Shown: positions 1-8,698 of the stretch, one piece after another | Layout: each line of letters starts with the position of its first letter | Numbering within the stretch: position 1 is the stretch's first letter | Origin: Brotonthovivens ammoniilytica | Lineage (GTDB): Bacteria > Bacillota > Clostridia > Lachnospirales > Lachnospiraceae | Length of the DNA stretch: 64,000 bases | Direction: 5' to 3' | Assembly (NCBI RefSeq): GCF_025566885.1 | Contig: NZ_JAOQJQ010000001.1 | Location: 806,001 to 870,000 of the forward strand | Notes under the pieces: generated by a model | Databases searched by the model: none | What the model saw: the letters and a program-made list of their open reading frames with translations, nothing else | Told to the model about the DNA's origin: nothing | Program-made: the position numbers and the translations under genes

Positions 1-60
1 GATATCATCTAAAATCACGTTTCCGTTATAAGACTTTTTAATATTTTTTAATTCCAGCAT
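1..60 (-). CDS. ABC transporter ATP-binding protein, N-terminal 20 codons only (runs off the window)
   Basis: An ATG at 58-60 on the minus strand is preceded by a good ribosome site (GGAAGGAGC, about 8 bases upstream) and opens a frame that stays open to base 1. The visible peptide begins MLELKNIKKSY and continues NGNVILDDI, the usual first beta strands of an ABC ATPase before the Walker A loop. The rest lies outside the window, so substrate and partners cannot be told. It is the next gene downstream of the importer operon but is separated from it by three hairpins. Confidence 0.7.
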   Translation of the reverse strand, partial: MLELKNIKKSYNGNVILDDI

Positions 61-244
61 TTAAAAGCTCCTTCCCTGTCTCTTACCGATGCTTCCATTG
101 CACATCAGCTTTTTACGTTCTATATCTGCTTAACATATTATGAATTATAAAAAATACAAAAGAACGCTTCTATCATGCTTCTATAAAATTTTTGTGAATC
201 TTTCGTAAAGCTTGCGGCACAAATGTTAAATCCCAAAGTATCAT

Positions 245-272
245 AAAAAAGAATCCTGCCACAGCAGGATTC
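245..272 (-). terminator. Rho-independent terminator
   Basis: On the minus strand a perfect 9-bp stem (GAATCCTGC / GCAGGATTC) with a 4-base loop is followed directly by six T. It is the last of three consecutive hairpins between the importer operon and the ABC gene at base 60, so any leader or small RNA starting upstream would end here. Confidence 0.85.
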
Positions 273-277
273 TCCGT

Positions 278-320
278 CTGCGGCGGGTCGCTTTTGCGAC
301 ATGACTCCACTCCGCCGCAG
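278..320 (-). ncRNA. Candidate structured RNA element (nested GC-rich hairpin)
   Basis: On the minus strand a 9-bp outer stem (CTGCGGCGG / CCGCCGCAG) continues into a 5-bp inner stem (GTCGC / GCGAC) closed by an AAAA loop, with an 11-base bulge on the 5' side only. It is flanked on both sides by terminator hairpins. This arrangement would suit a small RNA with its own terminator, or an attenuator leader for the ABC gene that starts at base 60. I do not recognise it as a known riboswitch class. Confidence 0.4.
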
Positions 321-334
321 TGCCATCCACAGCA

Positions 335-385
335 AAAAAGTGATGCAAAAACAAATGAGTTTCCATCTGTATTGCATCACTTTTT
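335..385 (-). terminator. Terminator of the ABC importer operon
   Basis: Inverted arms AAAAAGTGATGCAA (minus strand) and TTGCATCACTTTTT enclose about 24 bases and end in a T run. It lies about 30 bases past the stop codon of the last importer gene, so it most likely ends that operon. Confidence 0.7.
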
Positions 386-412
386 CATCTTAATTATATC
401 TAACCTTTGTTA

Positions 413-1024
413 TTACCTTTGCTTGTCAAGCTCCACCTGTCTGGTGCAGATCTGATTTAGCAGCTGTCTGTTATGACTCACTGCAATCAACCCAATCTGC
501 CTTTCCTTTACTTCCTTTAAAAGGAAACCCCAGATCTGGCTCTGAGTGATTAAGTCAAGCATTGTTGTAATTTCGTCTGCCAGCAAAAATTTGGTTCCCT
601 CTCCCAGGGCCCTGGCAATGCAGAACCTCTGCAGTTCTCCTCCGGAAAGCTCTGACGGGAAACGATTCAGCCAGTCTTTTTCTATTCCAAGAGCCTTTAT
701 CATACGTTCCTCTATCTGATCCCCTTCTTCCAGTACATCCCGCATTCGAAATCTTGGATTCACCGAAAGCTCCGGGTGCTGCCAGATCATCTGAACAGGA
801 CAATAGCTCCCATAAGAAGACAGCGTTTTGCCGTCCAGCAGAATTTCCCCCTGCTCCGGCTTTAAATAACCGGAAAGTAATTTGCACAATGTAGTTTTTC
901 CGTATCCGCTGGGAGCCGTTAGCCCTACACGTTCTGAACTGTCTGCTGTAAAGCAGAAGTTATCCAGTATCATTCTTCCCTTTTTGGAATACTGATAAGA
1001 AATATTTTTAATTTCAAGTTTCAT
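413..1024 (-). CDS. Oligopeptide/nickel-type ABC transporter, second ATPase (DppF/NikE-like, short)
   Basis: ATPase that powers import by the five-gene system ending here; it would sit on the cytoplasmic face of the two permeases. The Walker A loop APSGYGKTT is at residues 37-45, the signature LSGGE at 126-130, Walker B FLLADE at 146-151 and the switch histidine in the VSHNR motif. At 203 residues it is shorter than DppF (about 320-330) because the C-terminal oligopeptide-specific extension is missing, so it is a minimal nucleotide-binding domain. Last gene of the operon, 12 bases after its partner ATPase. The family is secure; the substrate is not. Confidence 0.85.
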   Translation of the reverse strand: MKLEIKNISYQYSKKGRMILDNFCFTADSSERVGLTAPSGYGKTTLCKLLSGYLKPEQGEILLDGKTLSSYGSYCPVQMIWQHPELSVNPRFRMRDVLEEGDQIEERMIKALGIEKDWLNRFPSELSGGELQRFCIARALGEGTKFLLADEITTMLDLITQSQIWGFLLKEVKERQIGLIAVSHNRQLLNQICTRQVELDKQR

Positions 1025-1036
1025 ACGTTTCCCTTT

Positions 1037-1963
1037 TTATTCCGCGCAGAGACATCTCACCAGACCGCCGCGGACCATTCGATTCTGCACGTCTTTTTTG
1101 CAGTCTTCTTTCTGCATGCTGCACTGTTTTACGAAGGGGCATCCACGGGGTAATTCCTTAACATAAGGCTGATTTTCCTCTATAAACTGAAAACCATTTC
1201 TGGGCATTGCCCGCCAGAGGGCTTTTGTGTACGGATGTCTCAGCGTTTCTTCCTGTTCAAAGTCTTTTACCGAAGCTTCTTCGATGGTAGTGCCCGCATA
1301 AAATACAACAATCTTATCTACTGTTTCCAAAGCAAGCTCCAGATCATGGGTAATCACAAGCACAGCCGCCCCCTGAGCCGCCAGCTCTCGGAAATGTTCC
1401 ATTGCTCTCTTTGCCGCTCTAAGATCCAGTCCCGGCGTTGGCTCATCTGCAATCACCAGCCGCGGACTTTCTATCATAGCAGTTGAAATCAGAACTCTCC
1501 GGTTCATACCCCCGGATAATTCAAAGGGATATAGAGTTTCCACCTCAGGTTTTAGATCATAGCGGTTAAAAATTTCCTGTAATTTCTTCTTTTTCGTCTT
1601 GCTTTTATCTCCTTTGCAGATCTGAGAGCCAATCTGCTTTAAGGGATTCAAATAGGAAATACTCTGTGGTACTATCACAATCTCACTGCCTCGAAGTTTT
1701 TTCAGCTTTTTCTCTGTAAGCTTTTCACCACAGTAGCTGATCTGTCCGCCCATAGATGCATTGTAAGGCAAAACCCCCATTACACCGTGAGCCAGCAGGC
1801 TCTTTCCAGAACCGCTGGAGCCTGCTACAGCAACCACCTCCCCGGCATGTACCTCTACATTCAAATCCCGGATCACAGGAAGCTCCACCTGACGCAGTCC
1901 CCTTTCGTATTGAGTAAATGTAATATTCATATGTTCAATCTTTAAAACCGGATGTTTCTTCAT
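1037..1963 (-). CDS. Oligopeptide/nickel-type ABC transporter, first ATPase (DppD/NikD-like)
   Basis: Partner nucleotide-binding subunit of the importer. Walker A AGSSGSGKS lies at about residues 47-55, the signature region reads LSGGMNRR, Walker B is LVIADEPT and the switch region is VITHD. The C-terminus carries the cysteine-bearing oligopeptide/dipeptide tail (RGCPFVKQCSMQKEDC) typical of OppD/DppD proteins, in which such tails can hold an Fe-S cluster. At 308 residues it is near family length (about 320-330). It sits between the permease genes and the short ATPase in the same direction, the normal order for a five-gene Opp/Dpp/Nik operon. Confidence 0.9.
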   Translation of the reverse strand: MKKHPVLKIEHMNITFTQYERGLRQVELPVIRDLNVEVHAGEVVAVAGSSGSGKSLLAHGVMGVLPYNASMGGQISYCGEKLTEKKLKKLRGSEIVIVPQSISYLNPLKQIGSQICKGDKSKTKKKKLQEIFNRYDLKPEVETLYPFELSGGMNRRVLISTAMIESPRLVIADEPTPGLDLRAAKRAMEHFRELAAQGAAVLVITHDLELALETVDKIVVFYAGTTIEEASVKDFEQEETLRHPYTKALWRAMPRNGFQFIEENQPYVKELPRGCPFVKQCSMQKEDCKKDVQNRMVRGGLVRCLCAE

Positions 1964-1998
1964 CTATCTTCACCTGCTTCTTATTTCGTTATTGATCA

Positions 1999-2823
1999 CT
2001 ACTCATGAAAACTTCCCGGATCCAGCAGTTTTCTTAAATTTTCTCCGCCTTTGAAAAATAAAAGAACCGTTACTACAAGAAAAATTCCCGGAAACAAAGC
2101 CAGCCACCACTCCCCGGTAATCAGATACCGCATGGATTCTGACAAAATATTTCCAATGGCCGGCTGATCAGAAGACAGCCCAAATCCCAGAAAGGTAATA
2201 CTTGACTCATGCAGTATGGCGTGAGGAAATAAAAGAACCAATCCCACGACAAACTGTGGCAGCAGATGCGGCAGCAAATGTTTTTTTATAATATACCATC
2301 TGTTTTTGCCAAGCTTCCCGGCAATTAAAATATAAGGGCTTTCTTTTAACTGCAGCACTTCCGCCCGGATCAGCCTGGCCAGTGACGGCCAGTGTGTCAG
2401 GGCAACCCCCGCTACTACGCCGTACATTCCCCGTCCTAAAAACACGGAAATTAGTATTAAAAGCAGAATATGGGGGATTCCCATAATCAGATCTATAAGA
2501 AAAGAAATCACACAGTCCGCCGTCTTCCCAAAAAGAGCCGCCGCGATTCCAAGAAGAAGCGCCAGACAGGCACTGACACCTGCGGCTAAAATCCCAATAA
2601 AAATACTATTGGACAGCCCCTTTAATGTCCGTACCAGCATATCTCTTCCCAGCCAGTCCGTTCCGAATATAAATTCCTTACAGGGAGCCAGGTTTTTCCT
2701 GGAAAAATCCGTTATTTTTGCTGCATCTGTTCCCAGCACTCCAAAGATACATACTCCGGCCAGAAACCCGGCAGAACAGAGCACGCCAAATATTACCATT
2801 TGTCTCCGATTCCATCTTTTCAT
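1999..2823 (-). CDS. ABC transporter permease (DppC/NikC-like)
   Basis: Integral membrane subunit, 274 residues. An N-terminal membrane helix follows the basic MKRWNRRQM start, then an extracytoplasmic stretch with FGTDWLGRDM, the classic DppC/OppC signature. The BPD-type permease domain follows with about five hydrophobic segments and a coupling region around ALTHWPSLARLIRAEVLQLKE. The start overlaps the stop of the upstream permease by 4 bases (ATGA), indicating translational coupling. It pairs with the adjacent DppB-like protein to form the channel. Confidence 0.9.
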   Translation of the reverse strand: MKRWNRRQMVIFGVLCSAGFLAGVCIFGVLGTDAAKITDFSRKNLAPCKEFIFGTDWLGRDMLVRTLKGLSNSIFIGILAAGVSACLALLLGIAAALFGKTADCVISFLIDLIMGIPHILLLILISVFLGRGMYGVVAGVALTHWPSLARLIRAEVLQLKESPYILIAGKLGKNRWYIIKKHLLPHLLPQFVVGLVLLFPHAILHESSITFLGFGLSSDQPAIGNILSESMRYLITGEWWLALFPGIFLVVTVLLFFKGGENLRKLLDPGSFHE

Positions 2824-3815
2824 CTGAGAACGCCCCCTCTTCTGATCCTTGGATCAATGGTTCCATAAATCAGGTCCGCTGCCAGATTTCCGCCAAAAAC
2901 AAAAACTGCACTTACAACGGTAATAGCCATCAAAAGAGGCAGATCACTGCCAAGTCCCGCTGCCACAGCCGCCTGCCCAAGTCCCGGATAAGAAAACACC
3001 TGCTCTACCAGTACAGAACCGCCGAATATTTCACTGATAGAAGCAAACTGCAAGGTCACAGCAGGAAGAAGAACATTTCGGAACCCGTTATTTTTAAACA
3101 GCTTCATTCCCTGTTCACCCCTCATTCTTGCAAACAGGACATACTCGCTTTCCATAATATCCGCCATTTTTTCTCTTGTATGAAGGGCAATGTTAGATAC
3201 CCCGGTGATGCTTAGTGTTACTGCCGGCAGAACAGCATGATATATGCGGTCTAAAAAGGTCACCTGATCTGCTTCCACCCCAATAGGGACGCTCAATCCC
3301 ATGGGAAAAATCTGCAGCCAGACGCCAAACACCAGAAGAAGCAGCAATGCCAGCCAGAATACCGGCGTGCTGGATATTACCATACAATATCCTTTGATCA
3401 CTTTATCTATCAGTTTTCCCCTGTTCATACCGGCTGTAACTCCAAGTGCAAATCCGGCAATACCCGAAACAATCCATGCAATTACCATAATAAATAGAGA
3501 GTTTTTTAATTTCACACCGATAACTTCTGCTGCCGGCTGGCGGTACAGCAGAGATGTTCCCATATCCCCTCTGATAAAATCCTTTGCCCAGGACAAATAC
3601 TGCTGTACCGGAGGCGTATTCGTCCCCCAATATTCTTCCAGCTTCTCTTTTTGTTCCCGGCTCATGCTTCCAAGGGCCGTCTGGCCTACATTTGCCTGCA
3701 GGGGATCAATGGGAGATGCCTTCATTAAGCCAAACGTAACAATACTGACGCATATCACAAGCAGAAACATTCGAATTATTTTTTTTATAAGATATACCGG
3801 CCTGTTTCTTTTCAT
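2820..3815 (-). CDS. ABC transporter permease (DppB/NikB-like)
   Basis: Membrane permease. I prefer the start at 3815 (MKRNRPVYLIKK) because GGAG lies 5 bases before it; a frame from 3842 exists but has no ribosome site. The first helix is followed by a periplasmic-side segment (PIDPLQANVGQ, YWGTNTPPVQQYLSW) and the motif GDMGTSLLYRQPAAEVI, all standard for DppB/OppB. Five more hydrophobic stretches follow. It lies 77 bases downstream of the binding-protein gene and overlaps the next permease. Confidence 0.9.
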   Translation of the reverse strand: MKRNRPVYLIKKIIRMFLLVICVSIVTFGLMKASPIDPLQANVGQTALGSMSREQKEKLEEYWGTNTPPVQQYLSWAKDFIRGDMGTSLLYRQPAAEVIGVKLKNSLFIMVIAWIVSGIAGFALGVTAGMNRGKLIDKVIKGYCMVISSTPVFWLALLLLLVFGVWLQIFPMGLSVPIGVEADQVTFLDRIYHAVLPAVTLSITGVSNIALHTREKMADIMESEYVLFARMRGEQGMKLFKNNGFRNVLLPAVTLQFASISEIFGGSVLVEQVFSYPGLGQAAVAAGLGSDLPLLMAITVVSAVFVFGGNLAADLIYGTIDPRIRRGGVLR

Positions 3816-3892
3816 GACTGCTCCTTTCATCATATCTCCCATGACTGTCCGCCCTTACATCTTCTGTTACTTTAAGCTGCAGAAAAAAGCTT

Positions 3893-5506
3893 TTAATCCC
3901 AGGACCACTGATCTACATTATTAATGATGGACCATCCATGCCCGTGAGGATGTATTTTCTGTTCCGCAATCTTTAATCCGTCTCTGACAAAATACAGATG
4001 TTCTACATTGCAAAGCCAGATCCAGGGAATATCCCCCTGCTGGGTTACTCCTGTGTTCTGGTCCCACTGGGCATTCTGCCAGAGCTTATAGGACTCCTCC
4101 AGACTGTCTGCGGCCAGCGCCGCATCCATATACTGATCTACAGATTCGCTGGCATAAGGGGACAGCTGGGCAAGTCCGGTATCCGAATCCGTATGATAAA
4201 TGTTGTAAAGCTCCATGGGTGTGTGCGCTCCCCAGCCCCAGATCAGCGGCTCCGACTGAGCGCGGTCATAGGCGGTATCCCATCCCACGCCTTCTGTTTT
4301 TACTTCAATTCCAAGCTTCTTTAGCTGATTGGCTGTATCCTCCGCCAGAGCCTGGCGCACGGAATCCCCTGTGGAAAACATCAGAGTAAAGGAAGCTCGA
4401 ACGCCGTCTTTTTGCCGGATACCGTCGGCGCCTGTTTTCCATCCTGCCTGATCTAACAGCTGCTCCGCCAGCTTTGGATCATACGAAACTTCACTGGCAC
4501 TGTTGTACCACGGCATTTTATCGCAGACACTGTAGGCAGCGGTTCCATATCCATTTAACACATTTTCAATCATTTCCTCACGGTTGATTCCGATGTTGAT
4601 AGCTCTGCGCACATTAATATCAGAGGTAAAAGCATTTCCGTATGTGACCCCGTCTTTTTCCACCGGTTCTACAGCCGGCAGATTAAATCCGCGGTTATCC
4701 ACACTTTCTACTTCAAAAAGCTGATATCCGTTTAATTTCTGATCAGCATAGGAAGCCGCTGTATGAGCCACATCTGCCTGCCCTGCCATAGCTGCCGCCA
4801 GGGCCGCATCTTCTTCCATAAACAGTACCGTAACCTTCTTTATTTTGGGCTGTTCTCCATAATAATCCGGATTGGCCTCAAAAATCACCTGCTGGCCTTT
4901 ATCCCACTGTTTCATAATATAGCGTCCGGAACCCACAGGATTCTGTCCATAGGCTTCACTGTATCCGTGCTCCGGCACAATCCCCACAACCGCCATAGTA
5001 TAAGGCCAGATGGAAAACGGCCGCTCCATCTGAAATTCTACCGTCACATCATCTACTGCCACCGCCTGCTTTAACATTGTAAAATCATTAACGGAACTGT
5101 TCTTTTTGCAGTTATTATAAGTAAATGCCACATCTTCAGCCGTCAGAGGCTCACCGTCAGTAAACGTGACATCATCCCGGATTTTAACAGTCCAGGTAAG
5201 GCCATCCTTGCTGACACTGTAATCTGTGGCCAGATCTTTTCCAATTTTTAAGTCGGTGGTTGTTGTAGTCAATGTGCTTTGAATCAAAGGTTCGTGAACA
5301 TGTTCCCCGGCGCCCCAGCCGTAAGCCGGATCAAACCCAGACTCCGGCTCTGACGTTGTTGGCATAGTAACTATAACCTCATTCTTTGCAGCAGCCTTCC
5401 CGGCGCCGTCTGTCTGATTTTTTTGCTGCCGGCCGCACCCTGCCAGCAATCCAGCTGCCAGCATCAGCGTACACATAATACTGAAAATCCTTAGTCTCAT
5501 TTTCAT
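3893..5506 (-). CDS. Extracytoplasmic solute-binding lipoprotein, peptide/nickel family (SBP_bac_5)
   Basis: Binding protein that captures the substrate outside the membrane. A lipoprotein signal is clear: basic MKMRLR start, hydrophobic core and lipobox LLAGC with Cys24 as the lipidated residue. The mature part has the SBP family 5 landmarks (DVTFTDGEPLTAEDVAFTYN, VGSGRYIMKQW, INIGINREEMIENVLNGYG). Translation may start at 5506 or at the second ATG at 5500, which is better spaced from AAAGGGG. The tail carries HPHGHGW, a histidine-rich string that would suit metal or metallophore binding; this is inference. First gene of the importer operon. Confidence 0.88.
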   Translation of the reverse strand: MKMRLRIFSIMCTLMLAAGLLAGCGRQQKNQTDGAGKAAAKNEVIVTMPTTSEPESGFDPAYGWGAGEHVHEPLIQSTLTTTTTDLKIGKDLATDYSVSKDGLTWTVKIRDDVTFTDGEPLTAEDVAFTYNNCKKNSSVNDFTMLKQAVAVDDVTVEFQMERPFSIWPYTMAVVGIVPEHGYSEAYGQNPVGSGRYIMKQWDKGQQVIFEANPDYYGEQPKIKKVTVLFMEEDAALAAAMAGQADVAHTAASYADQKLNGYQLFEVESVDNRGFNLPAVEPVEKDGVTYGNAFTSDINVRRAINIGINREEMIENVLNGYGTAAYSVCDKMPWYNSASEVSYDPKLAEQLLDQAGWKTGADGIRQKDGVRASFTLMFSTGDSVRQALAEDTANQLKKLGIEVKTEGVGWDTAYDRAQSEPLIWGWGAHTPMELYNIYHTDSDTGLAQLSPYASESVDQYMDAALAADSLEESYKLWQNAQWDQNTGVTQQGDIPWIWLCNVEHLYFVRDGLKIAEQKIHPHGHGWSIINNVDQWSWD

Positions 5507-5685
5507 CTTCCCCTTTCATCTGCTGTCAGTATATCATTGCAGATTTTACGCGGCAAGCCTCCCCGGCGGATACAAATTCCGAAATTGACATCATTATTTT
5601 TATCTACTATAATATTTTTTAGTGTCAGTCTGGTGCTGCATTTCTTTAAAAAATCCCAGAAAAACAAAATTTTCTGCTTTAGCAG

Positions 5686-5720
5686 CAAAAAACAGCACCC
5701 AAATATGGATGCTGTTTTTT
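5686..5720. terminator. Terminator-like hairpin between divergent genes
   Basis: Arms AAAAAACAGCA and TGCTGTTTTTT form an 11-bp stem around a 13-base loop, with A and T runs on both sides, so it could end transcription in either direction. It lies between two divergent genes (starts at about 5506 and 5788), where a terminator is unexpected; it may act as a leader attenuator. Confidence 0.55.
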
Positions 5721-5787
5721 ATCTATGAAAAAATGCATTTCCTTACTGATTCTATTTAAACAAATAACTTAAAAGAAAGGACCTCCA

Positions 5788-6444
5788 ATGAACTCTGTAG
5801 TCATTCATAAAAATACTATTAAAAGATATCTGTTTTTATGCCTTGCGCTTATTGTCATGGCTTTCGGGGTTGCTATGTCTATCAAAGCTAACCTTGGAAC
5901 CTCACCTATTTCAAGCTTTCCCTTTGTGCTGAGTCTGCTTACACCGCTGTCAGTGGGAAAGGCTACCATTTTACTTCATTGTACTCTGATTGCTTTACAG
6001 ATTCTGATTCTCCGCAGACGTTACCGCCCCGTTCAGCTGATACAGCTTCCGGTGGCTTTTCTTTTTGGTTATCTGACCGATTTTGCAGTCTGGGCCCTCC
6101 AGGGAGTTTCTTATACTGCTTACTGGCAGCAATGGCTCCTTTGTATTGCCGGCATTTTTCTGGTTGCCGCAGGCGTCAGCCTTGAGGTAACAGCTGACGC
6201 CGTAACACTGGCCGGCGAAGGCTTTGTACTGGCAGTCTGCCAGGTGCTTCCCATTAAATTTGGAAATATGAAAGTTGCTTTTGACGTTACTCTGGTTGCC
6301 GTCTCCTGCCTTTTATCTGTTTTGTTTACTGCAAAGCTGCAGGGAGTCCGGGAAGGAACCGTTGCCGCTGCAGTTTTTGTAGGCCTTCTGGCCCGGCAGT
6401 TCAATAAACCGTTACATACCTGGTTTCAAAAACATCTGGCCTAA
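5788..6444 (+). CDS. YczE/YitT-like integral membrane protein (DUF6198-type)
   Basis: A 218-residue membrane protein with five to six hydrophobic segments (about residues 13-30, 38-68, 78-105, 108-135, 160-180, 185-205). The MAFGVAMSIKANLGTSPISSFPFVLS stretch near the N-terminus is typical of the YczE/YyaS group, here cited by its key residues K33, N35, G37 and P40. Function is unknown in this family; a transport role is usually assumed. The ribosome site AAAGGACC lies just before the ATG. It stands alone and divergent from the importer operon. Confidence 0.75.
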   Translation: MNSVVIHKNTIKRYLFLCLALIVMAFGVAMSIKANLGTSPISSFPFVLSLLTPLSVGKATILLHCTLIALQILILRRRYRPVQLIQLPVAFLFGYLTDFAVWALQGVSYTAYWQQWLLCIAGIFLVAAGVSLEVTADAVTLAGEGFVLAVCQVLPIKFGNMKVAFDVTLVAVSCLLSVLFTAKLQGVREGTVAAAVFVGLLARQFNKPLHTWFQKHLA

Positions 6445-6480
6445 ATGCCTTATGTGGATAAGGCAGTAAATATGCTGTTG

Positions 6481-6798
6481 TTATTTGATAAGCCAACTGT
6501 AATCCTTGCGACAGTCAAGGATATATTCTACATAGACCGTATCATCTTGAATCTGGTAGAGGACAAGATAACACTTTTCAATGAACATCTTATGATATTT
6601 ATTTGGAGTGATATACAATTCCTCAAAGAAAGGGAAACGATGCGGCATTTGACACAAAGAACGCATTGCGGTCATAAGCTCTTTTTTCTTTGTCGCTGCT
6701 ACCTGCTTATTGACCTGTGCCATAAAGCGGATATGCGTTCCTAACATTCTTTTTGCTCTGTCAGAAACAATTACTTTATACCTGCTGTTTGATACCAT
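6481..6798 (-). CDS. RelE/ParE-superfamily toxin
   Basis: A 105-residue basic protein with the RelE/ParE fold pattern: N-terminal strand YKVIVSDRAKRML, long helix region, RFPFFEEL, then strands ending in VYVEYILDCRKDYSWLI. In this superfamily such toxins cleave mRNA on the ribosome or inhibit gyrase; which one applies cannot be told here. The start is 3 bases downstream of the antitoxin stop, giving the usual antitoxin-first order. The antisense frame on the plus strand is a shadow. Confidence 0.8.
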   Translation of the reverse strand: MVSNSRYKVIVSDRAKRMLGTHIRFMAQVNKQVAATKKKELMTAMRSLCQMPHRFPFFEELYITPNKYHKMFIEKCYLVLYQIQDDTVYVEYILDCRKDYSWLIK

Positions 6799-6801
6799 AC
6801 G

Positions 6802-7068
6802 CTATCCCTCTGCAATCACTTCATCAAGATAAGCGTCTAATTCATCAAGCGTACAGCCGCATCTTCCTGCAAGCCTATCTTCCTCTACAGCAAGCAGTTC
6901 CTCACGGAGCTTCAGCATTTTTTCCCTGCGGTTGTAGGTTTCAATGTCCATAACCACTAAATCACCCTCACCGTTCTTGGTAAGAAAAATCGGTTCTTCG
7001 GTCTTTCGGCACAAATCGGCAATCTCGTTATAGTTCTGACGGATGGCTGCGGATGGACGAATATTCAT
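6802..7068 (-). CDS. Phd/YefM-family antitoxin
   Basis: An 88-residue acidic protein with an N-terminal DNA-binding half (MNIRPSAAIRQNYNEIADLC, then EPIFLTKNGEGDLVVMDIETY, the YefM/Phd hallmark) and a variable C-terminal tail that should wrap the toxin. It would repress its own promoter together with the toxin. An operator-like palindrome lies over the start point of its promoter. Co-transcribed with the RelE-like toxin directly downstream. Confidence 0.85.
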   Translation of the reverse strand: MNIRPSAAIRQNYNEIADLCRKTEEPIFLTKNGEGDLVVMDIETYNRREKMLKLREELLAVEEDRLAGRCGCTLDELDAYLDEVIAEG

Positions 7069-7099
7069 AACGATACCTCCTTTGCTGACTTGGATAGTA

Positions 7100-7141
7100 G
7101 TATTCTATACATATTATATCCGTTTCATACAATGAAATCAA
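7100..7141 (-). promoter_or_regulatory. Promoter and operator of the toxin-antitoxin operon
   Basis: On the minus strand TTGATT (7136-7141), a 17-base spacer and TATAAT (7113-7118) form a sigma-A promoter. The 11-base palindrome GTATTCTATAC at 7100-7110 sits just downstream of the -10, over the expected start point, a fitting place for autorepression by the antitoxin. Confidence 0.6.
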
Positions 7142-7292
7142 CAGATTCAAAAAAGTTTACAAATACACCATTCTGAATCAACGCCAGACAGCCTGTTCCA
7201 TATATAAAGATCAGATCATTCCTTTACTGATTTCCTCTGGGAGTACAGGGGGAAAATACCTGTCCTGAACCGGAATCAGACGTTTCACCTTT

Positions 7293-8696
7293 TTACACCT
7301 GTGCAATCTTATGGGGATTTAAAATATTTTTAGGGTCAAATGCCTGTTTAATTTTGTTCATCAATTGAAGATCAACGGATGGCAGAGACTCTTTTAAATA
7401 TTGTTTTTTCGCATAACCAATGCCATGTTCTCCGGACACCTGGCCGCCTAGTTCTTTTGCTTTTTCATATGCTTTGTCCATGGCTTCGTTTAAGCGGTTC
7501 TCCCATTCCTGCTCATTTAACTGATCTTTTAAAATATAAGCATGAAGATTTCCGTCGCCTGCGTGGCCAAAGCTCTTAATCCTTATATTTACGTCCTTCT
7601 GAAGGTCATGCAGATATGTTACCATCTCATTGACACGGTTTCTTGGAACAACCACATCTACTTCATCCATATAAGTAGTTGAACCTTTGATTGCTTCCAG
7701 AAAAGCGCCCCTTGCTTTCCAGATAGACTCCTCTCTTTCTTCCGTATCGGAAATCAAAACATCTAATGCGCCCTGTTCTAAGCAAAGCTTTGCCACCTGA
7801 TCATAGGTATTTTCGATTTCTTCTACTGAGTTTCCGTCAAACTTCAAAAGCAGATATGCATCCGCCTGATGATCCGGAAATGCCTTTCCAAGATATTTTT
7901 CCGCATCCATGATGACTTCTCTCTGCATAAACTCTATAGCAGTTGGAATTGATTTGGATTTTATAATTAACGGCACTGTATCAATGGCCTGCTCCAGGGT
8001 CGGGAATGGGATCAGAAGACTGATCACTTTCTTTGGCAGGGGCAGCAGTTTTAAAATTGCCTTTGTAATAAATCCAAGGGTTCCCTCAGAACCAATCATT
8101 AAATCTTTCAGGTCATAACCGGAGCTGTTTTTTACAACTTTTCCTCCAAATTCTGTAATGGTTCCGTCCGGAAGTACAACCTCTAGTCCACGGACATAGT
8201 CTCTTGTCACCCCGTATTTTACTGCACGCATTCCGCCGGCATTAGTGCTGATATTCCCGCCGATGGTAGCAGATTTTTCGCCCGGATCCGGCGGGTAAAA
8301 GAAGTCATGGTCTTCTACATAAGCTGACAGTTCCATTAAAAGGACTCCAGGTTCCACGGTAATGGTTAAGTTTTCCTCATCCAGTTCCAGAATCTGATTC
8401 ATAAGACTAGAGTCAATCATAATGCCGTGTTCCATAGCGACAGAAGAACCTACCAGACCGGTTCCTGCGCCTCTTGGAGTAACCGGAATTGTATGTTCAT
8501 AGGCATACTTCATAATTTTAGATATTTCTTCTGCACTTTTAGCCCTTACAACTACATCCGGATAACTGCTTGTTCCGCTTAATTCATCATGACTGTACTC
8601 CTCATTAATGTCACCATTTGTCAGAACACGCTCGTCATCTCCAATCACCTGTCTGATATATGTAATATCTTTTTCATCTACTTTTTTGTATCCCAT
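7293..8696 (-). CDS. lctD: FAD-dependent 2-hydroxyacid dehydrogenase, GlcD/LctD family
   Basis: Soluble flavoprotein of the D-lactate/glycolate dehydrogenase group. The PCMH-type FAD domain shows PRGAGTGL at residues 74-81 and DPGEKSATIGGNISTNAGG; the C-terminal FAD-oxidase domain shows GHAGDGNLH and SGEHGIGY. The length, 467 residues, is close to LctD of the electron-bifurcating lactate dehydrogenase (LctBCD) of Acetobacterium woodii. It is third in an etfB-etfA-dehydrogenase operon, the same order as lctBCD. The family is certain; lactate as substrate is an inference supported by the LldR-like operators upstream, while the neighbours leave room for another 2-hydroxyacid. Confidence 0.8.
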   Translation of the reverse strand: MGYKKVDEKDITYIRQVIGDDERVLTNGDINEEYSHDELSGTSSYPDVVVRAKSAEEISKIMKYAYEHTIPVTPRGAGTGLVGSSVAMEHGIMIDSSLMNQILELDEENLTITVEPGVLLMELSAYVEDHDFFYPPDPGEKSATIGGNISTNAGGMRAVKYGVTRDYVRGLEVVLPDGTITEFGGKVVKNSSGYDLKDLMIGSEGTLGFITKAILKLLPLPKKVISLLIPFPTLEQAIDTVPLIIKSKSIPTAIEFMQREVIMDAEKYLGKAFPDHQADAYLLLKFDGNSVEEIENTYDQVAKLCLEQGALDVLISDTEEREESIWKARGAFLEAIKGSTTYMDEVDVVVPRNRVNEMVTYLHDLQKDVNIRIKSFGHAGDGNLHAYILKDQLNEQEWENRLNEAMDKAYEKAKELGGQVSGEHGIGYAKKQYLKESLPSVDLQLMNKIKQAFDPKNILNPHKIAQV

Positions 8697-8698
8697 GA

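Noticed and set aside
138..380. 80-residue minus-strand frame
   Set aside because: It covers two hairpins and a terminator, has no ribosome site and no protein-like pattern.
6445..6953. Plus-strand frames over the toxin-antitoxin genes
   Set aside because: They are antisense shadows of genuine RelE/Phd genes.
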